The notes under the pieces: model-generated
The model's input: the letters and a program-made list of their open reading frames with translations, nothing else
The model's database searches: none
Told to the model about the DNA's origin: nothing
Shown: piece after piece, positions 13,460 through 13,915 of the stretch
How the letters are laid out: each line of letters begins with the position of its first letter
Position numbering within the stretch: position 1 is the first letter of the stretch
Program-made: the position numbers and the translations under genes
Origin: JBAXPW01 sp037132015
Lineage (GTDB): Bacteria > Patescibacteriota > Microgenomatia > UBA1406 > GWC2-37-13
NCBI GenBank assembly: GCA_037132015.1
Contig: JBAXPW010000032.1
Span: 1-13,915 of the forward strand
Direction of reading: 5' to 3'
Length of the DNA stretch: 13,915 nt

Positions 13460-13842
13460 TCTATTGTATCTCCTTGTTTAACTATATAACTTCCAGCGCC
13501 AACTTGAGCTTGTTTCCCATTCACATACAATGCCCAGAACTCATGTTTTGAATCGTCTGCTAGTCGATTGTTTATACCCGTTACAAAAGCCATTTCTTTT
13601 TCACCTTTCATCACAACTTTATTATTTATCTGTAAAACAGTTAATGCTGTTGTTTTATCTTTTACTGAAATTTTATTTTCTTTACTTATTTTATCTATTA
13701 TTACTCTGTTTCTTATTTCAATTTTACTCTCTATTCTTGTAATAGATTGTTTGGAGGGGTTATTATTCAATATGATATATCCAAATAATCCCAGAATTAG
13801 AGATAGAACAAAAAAAATAATAAATATTTTTATTTTATTCAT
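13438..13842 (-). CDS. membrane-anchored DUF4430 (transcobalamin-like) protein
   Basis: A 134-residue protein with one N-terminal hydrophobic segment (about 5-26) that should anchor it with the domain outside. Residues 60-132 form a DUF4430 domain, which is related to the C-terminal beta-domain of transcobalamin and intrinsic factor. Visible family features are KTTALTVLQ at 63-71, FVTGINN at 86-92 and WALYVNGKQAQVGAGSYIVK at 103-122, then GDTIEW. It may capture cobalamin or present it to the transporter at the cell surface. It starts inside an ATGA overlap with the adenosyltransferase stop and overlaps the S-component gene by 22 bases, so all three are translationally coupled. Binding of B12 is inferred from the family and the neighbours. 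Confidence 0.85.
   Translation of the reverse strand: MNKIKIFIIFFVLSLILGLFGYIILNNNPSKQSITRIESKIEIRNRVIIDKISKENKISVKDKTTALTVLQINNKVVMKGEKEMAFVTGINNRLADDSKHEFWALYVNGKQAQVGAGSYIVKQGDTIEWKIETY
13470..13475 (-). promoter_or_regulatory. Shine-Dalgarno of the S-component gene
   Basis: AAGGAG on the minus strand lies ten bases before the ATG at 13459, within the end of the DUF4430 reading frame. It is one of the few clear Shine-Dalgarno sites in the window and supports the longer start of the S component. Confidence 0.6.
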
Positions 13843-13915
13843 GTGATGAGTTCTTTTTCTTCATTATAAAATCGTGCAACGGTAAAAAATAAATCCGATA
13901 ATCTATTAAGATATT
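13839..13915 (-). CDS. cob(I)alamin adenosyltransferase, C-terminal end (partial)
   Basis: The last 24 codons of a gene that begins outside the window. The encoded end, YLNRLSDLFFTVARFYNEEK and four more residues, matches the highly conserved C-terminal signature of PduO-type ATP:cob(I)alamin adenosyltransferases (YLNRLSDxLFxxAR). The enzyme attaches the adenosyl group of ATP to reduced cobalamin, forming the coenzyme for adenosylcobalamin-dependent enzymes such as class II ribonucleotide reductase. Its TGA stop overlaps the ATG of the DUF4430 gene (ATGA), so the two are translationally coupled. Only this end is visible, but the motif is distinctive. Any promoter or riboswitch for the transport operon would lie beyond the right edge. 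Confidence 0.85.
   Translation of the reverse strand, partial: YLNRLSDLFFTVARFYNEEKELIT

Noticed and set aside
1..13915. tRNA, rRNA, CRISPR arrays and transposons
   Set aside because: I found no cloverleaf, ribosomal RNA stretch, regularly spaced repeats or transposase; the Xer-like gene is not flanked by recognisable attachment sites.

Overview
The window looks like part of a small, AT-rich genome from a Candidate Phyla Radiation (Patescibacteria) bacterium, probably of the Microgenomates type. This is inferred from compact genes, short or absent leaders, reduced housekeeping proteins and hypothetical proteins typical of that group. TGA is used as a stop codon (dnaN, the S component, the adenosyltransferase), which argues against the recoded Gracilibacteria/SR1 lineages. 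The window spans the chromosomal origin: comF and a toxin locus run leftward, dnaA and dnaN run rightward, and paired DnaA boxes lie between them.

Left (1-4035, minus strand): a polymorphic-toxin locus. One strong promoter drives a 982-residue secreted protein with a signal peptide, Pro/Thr/Ser linker, C39-like cysteine peptidase, coiled-coil stalk, pre-toxin TG-like segment and C-terminal GIY-YIG nuclease. Two paralogous Imm26-family immunity genes follow directly. The second is preceded by what looks like a relic of a toxin C-terminus, so the locus appears to have grown by cassette duplication.

Centre (4036-9664): comF, the oriC region, dnaA, dnaN, a 55-residue AbrB/MazE-like protein overlapping the end of dnaN, RNase HI, a XerC/D-like recombinase that lacks its nucleophilic tyrosine and two other catalytic residues, and thioredoxin. 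Several of these genes have an extended -10 box placed so close to the ATG that transcripts should be leaderless or nearly so.

Right (9665-13915): two unrecognised proteins, a plus-strand remnant of a DUF2075-type helicase, and a vitamin B12 region on the minus strand. The B12 region holds the end of a PduO-type cob(I)alamin adenosyltransferase, a membrane-anchored DUF4430 (transcobalamin-like) protein and a DUF6580/ECF S-component-like membrane protein, all translationally coupled. Downstream is a cobalamin riboswitch with its own promoter. Its predicted platform hairpin covers the Shine-Dalgarno of an unrecognised 488-residue protein with a Cys-rich tail. Together they suggest B12 capture, import and adenosylation plus a B12-repressed gene of unknown role, which is the most novel lead here. 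The toxin-immunity locus is the second.
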